A stretch of DNA of 6,728 nucleotides from Syntrophaceae bacterium CG2_30_49_12 (lineage in GTDB: Bacteria > Desulfobacterota > Syntrophia > Syntrophales > CG2-30-49-12): contig MNZP01000183.1 in NCBI GenBank assembly GCA_001873675.1, forward strand, positions 1 through 6,728. The letters are read 5' to 3'. This document shows positions 6,031 through 6,728 of this stretch, one piece after another (position 1 is the first letter of the stretch; every line of letters begins with the position of its first letter). The translations under genes were made by a program, and so were the position numbers. The notes beneath the pieces are model-generated. The model ran no database searches. It saw nothing but the letters and a program-made list of their open reading frames with translations, and was not told where the DNA came from.

Positions 6031-6510
6031 TTATACCTTTTTCCTTTTGAGCATGATGAGAATCACGATGGCAACCCCCGTAGAAATCGCTGCATCGGCG
6101 ATATTAAAGGCGGGCCAATGGTAGTGTCCCAAATAGACATCAAGAAAATCAACTACTTCTCCAAAACGCACCCGGTCAATAAGATTTCCTGCCGCACCTG
6201 CCGAGAGCAGGGAAAGGGAAAATACCAGGAGAAATTCTTTCTCCCCGCTTTTCCTGATGCCATGCAGAATCAGTAAAATGACGGCAATCGCCGCCGATAG
6301 AAAGAAGACTTGACGAAAGATCGGGGAGGCGCCAGCCAGGAAACCAAAGGCCGCACCAGGATTCCTGATGTATGTGATATTGAAGAAACCCTCGATAACG
6401 GCAAACGATTTATGAATGGACATCGTCGAGATGACGTAAGCCTTCGTTATCTGATCCAGAAGGATTACCGTTGCTGTGGTTGCGAAAAAGAGGAGGTATT
6501 TCTTCTTCAA
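6031..6510 (-). CDS. lspA: Lipoprotein signal peptidase (signal peptidase II)
   Basis: The 159-residue inner-membrane aspartyl protease removes signal peptides from diacylglyceryl-modified prolipoproteins. It has four hydrophobic segments, at about 4-26, 66-84, 92-110 and 135-155, and the full set of family motifs: LLDQITK (17-23, Asp19 and Lys23), YIRNPGAAFGF (47-57, Asn50), GNLIDR (108-113), VVDFLDV (119-125) and AFNIADAAI (134-142). The catalytic pair is Asp121 and Asp139, equivalent to Asp124 and Asp143 of the Pseudomonas enzyme. The length is normal and nothing is missing. The start is TTG: the frame is open only back to a TAA a few codons into the leader and has no ATG or GTG there. The region just before TTG is a repeat that offers only a weak GCGAG as a ribosome binding site. 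lspA lies first in the visible gene run; ileS, its common neighbour, is not within 218 bases upstream. Confidence 0.96.
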   Translation of the reverse strand: MKKKYLLFFATTATVILLDQITKAYVISTMSIHKSFAVIEGFFNITYIRNPGAAFGFLAGASPIFRQVFFLSAAIAVILLILHGIRKSGEKEFLLVFSLSLLSAGAAGNLIDRVRFGEVVDFLDVYLGHYHWPAFNIADAAISTGVAIVILIMLKRKKV

Positions 6511-6511
6511 A

Positions 6512-6538
6512 GGATTTCTCGCTTTGCTCGAAATGACA
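6512..6538. repeat. Dispersed-type repeat abutting the lspA start codon
   Basis: The motif TTTCTCGCTTTGCTCGAAA (6515-6533) with flanks GGA and TGACA closely resembles the GATTTCTCGCTTCGCTCGAAATGACA-like repeat (written here in overlapping pieces from memory: GATTTCTCGCTTCGC and CGCTCGAAATGACA) that recurs in intergenic DNA of many bacteria. It ends one base before the TTG of lspA. Only one copy is in this window, so its repeat status rests on recall rather than on this sequence. Confidence 0.55.
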
Positions 6539-6573
6539 TGATGGTAATGTTATTTCCGAAGTGACTATTCAGC

Positions 6574-6597
6574 CACTAAGACACCAAGGCACTAAAA
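6574..6597 (+). repeat. Three 8-base repeats, left arm
   Basis: Three adjacent octamers of pattern CACNAARR are present: CACTAAGA, CACCAAGG and CACTAAAA. They match the inverted octamers at 6704-6727, including an exact shared unit CACCAAGG. Confidence 0.8.
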
Positions 6598-6629
6598 TTA
6601 AAGTATTATTCTTATTATCTCTTTAAAAG

Positions 6630-6676
6630 GACAACTATATAATACCTTCCTGATAATTTTAATTATCAAAGTTGTC
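6630..6676. promoter_or_regulatory. Nested palindromes with a weak lspA promoter candidate
   Basis: TGATAATT and AATTATCA (6651-6658, 6661-6668) form a perfect eight-base inverted repeat around TT. Outside it, GACAACT (6630-6636) and AGTTGTC (6670-6676) form a second perfect inverted pair, so the two could stack in one folded or dyad structure. On the minus strand, TTGATA (6669-6664) and TATTAT (6644-6639) could serve as -35 and -10 elements for lspA, but with a 19-base spacing that is longer than ideal. The inner palindrome would overlap the -35 and so could be an operator. The palindromes are certain; the promoter and operator roles are inference. Confidence 0.35.
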
Positions 6677-6703
6677 AGATAGTGAGCTGAAATTTATAAA
6701 TAA

Positions 6704-6727
6704 CCTTTGTGTCTTTGTGCCTTGGTG
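6704..6727 (-). repeat. Three 8-base repeats, right arm (inverted)
   Basis: Read on the minus strand this is CACCAAGG, CACAAAGA and CACAAAGG, three octamers of the same family as 6574-6597 in opposite orientation. The array may continue beyond the window edge. Together the two arms bracket an AT-rich 106-base centre. Confidence 0.8.
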
Positions 6728-6728
6728 G

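Noticed and set aside
6310..6564. Plus-strand 84-codon frame opposite lspA
   Set aside because: It covers the strongly conserved LspA N-terminus and runs into the intergenic repeat; no family resemblance.
1..6728. tRNA or rRNA genes, riboswitches, or a defence system
   Set aside because: No cloverleaf, rRNA-like or known riboswitch core was seen by eye, and none of the proteins resembles a known defence protein.

Overview
The window reads as a piece of Gram-negative chromosome, most likely from a Desulfobacterota/deltaproteobacterial lineage. That is an inference from three things: an NtrY-type histidine kinase directly behind a DUF4390 gene, a PilM/PilN-like fusion gene, and many short intergenic repeats. 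GC content looks moderate by eye. All host genes lie on the minus strand, so transcription runs from high to low coordinates. Only a transposase fragment at the left edge is on the plus strand.

Right to left, in the direction of transcription: a repeat-filled leader (6511-6728) carries octamer repeats in inverted orientation, nested palindromes, and a dispersed-repeat-like motif that runs up to the lspA start codon. Next come lspA (lipoprotein signal peptidase, TTG start), ddl (D-Ala-D-Ala ligase family with two unusual active-site stretches), a DUF4390 exported protein, and ntrY (four-helix transmembrane sensor kinase with HAMP, PAS, HisKA and HATPase). The ddl stop codon overlaps the ribosome binding site of the DUF4390 gene, and DUF4390 and ntrY share an ATGA overlap, so at least these three genes are probably one transcript. 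An 82-base gap with a small hairpin separates lspA from ddl.

A 349-base gap (1730-2078) follows ntrY. It holds a two-armed inverted array of 7-base repeats and then a good sigma70-like promoter for the next gene. No ntrX-type response regulator follows ntrY here. The promoter drives a 453-residue protein that joins a PilM-like actin-fold domain to a PilN-like membrane/periplasmic domain (GspL is the alternative reading). Nine bases downstream begins a PilO/GspM-like gene, which is cut after about 42 codons by the right end of an insertion sequence whose transposase C-terminus fills positions 1-207. The pilus or secretion assembly-platform operon therefore looks broken in this strain.

The theme is the cell envelope: lipoprotein maturation, peptidoglycan precursor synthesis, an exported protein paired with an envelope-anchored sensor kinase, and an inner-membrane pilus/secretion platform. 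I did not find an obviously new defence or mobile system. The points most worth checking are the IS-broken platform gene, the Ddl active-site substitutions, the lspA start fused to a repeat, and the structured repeat arrays.
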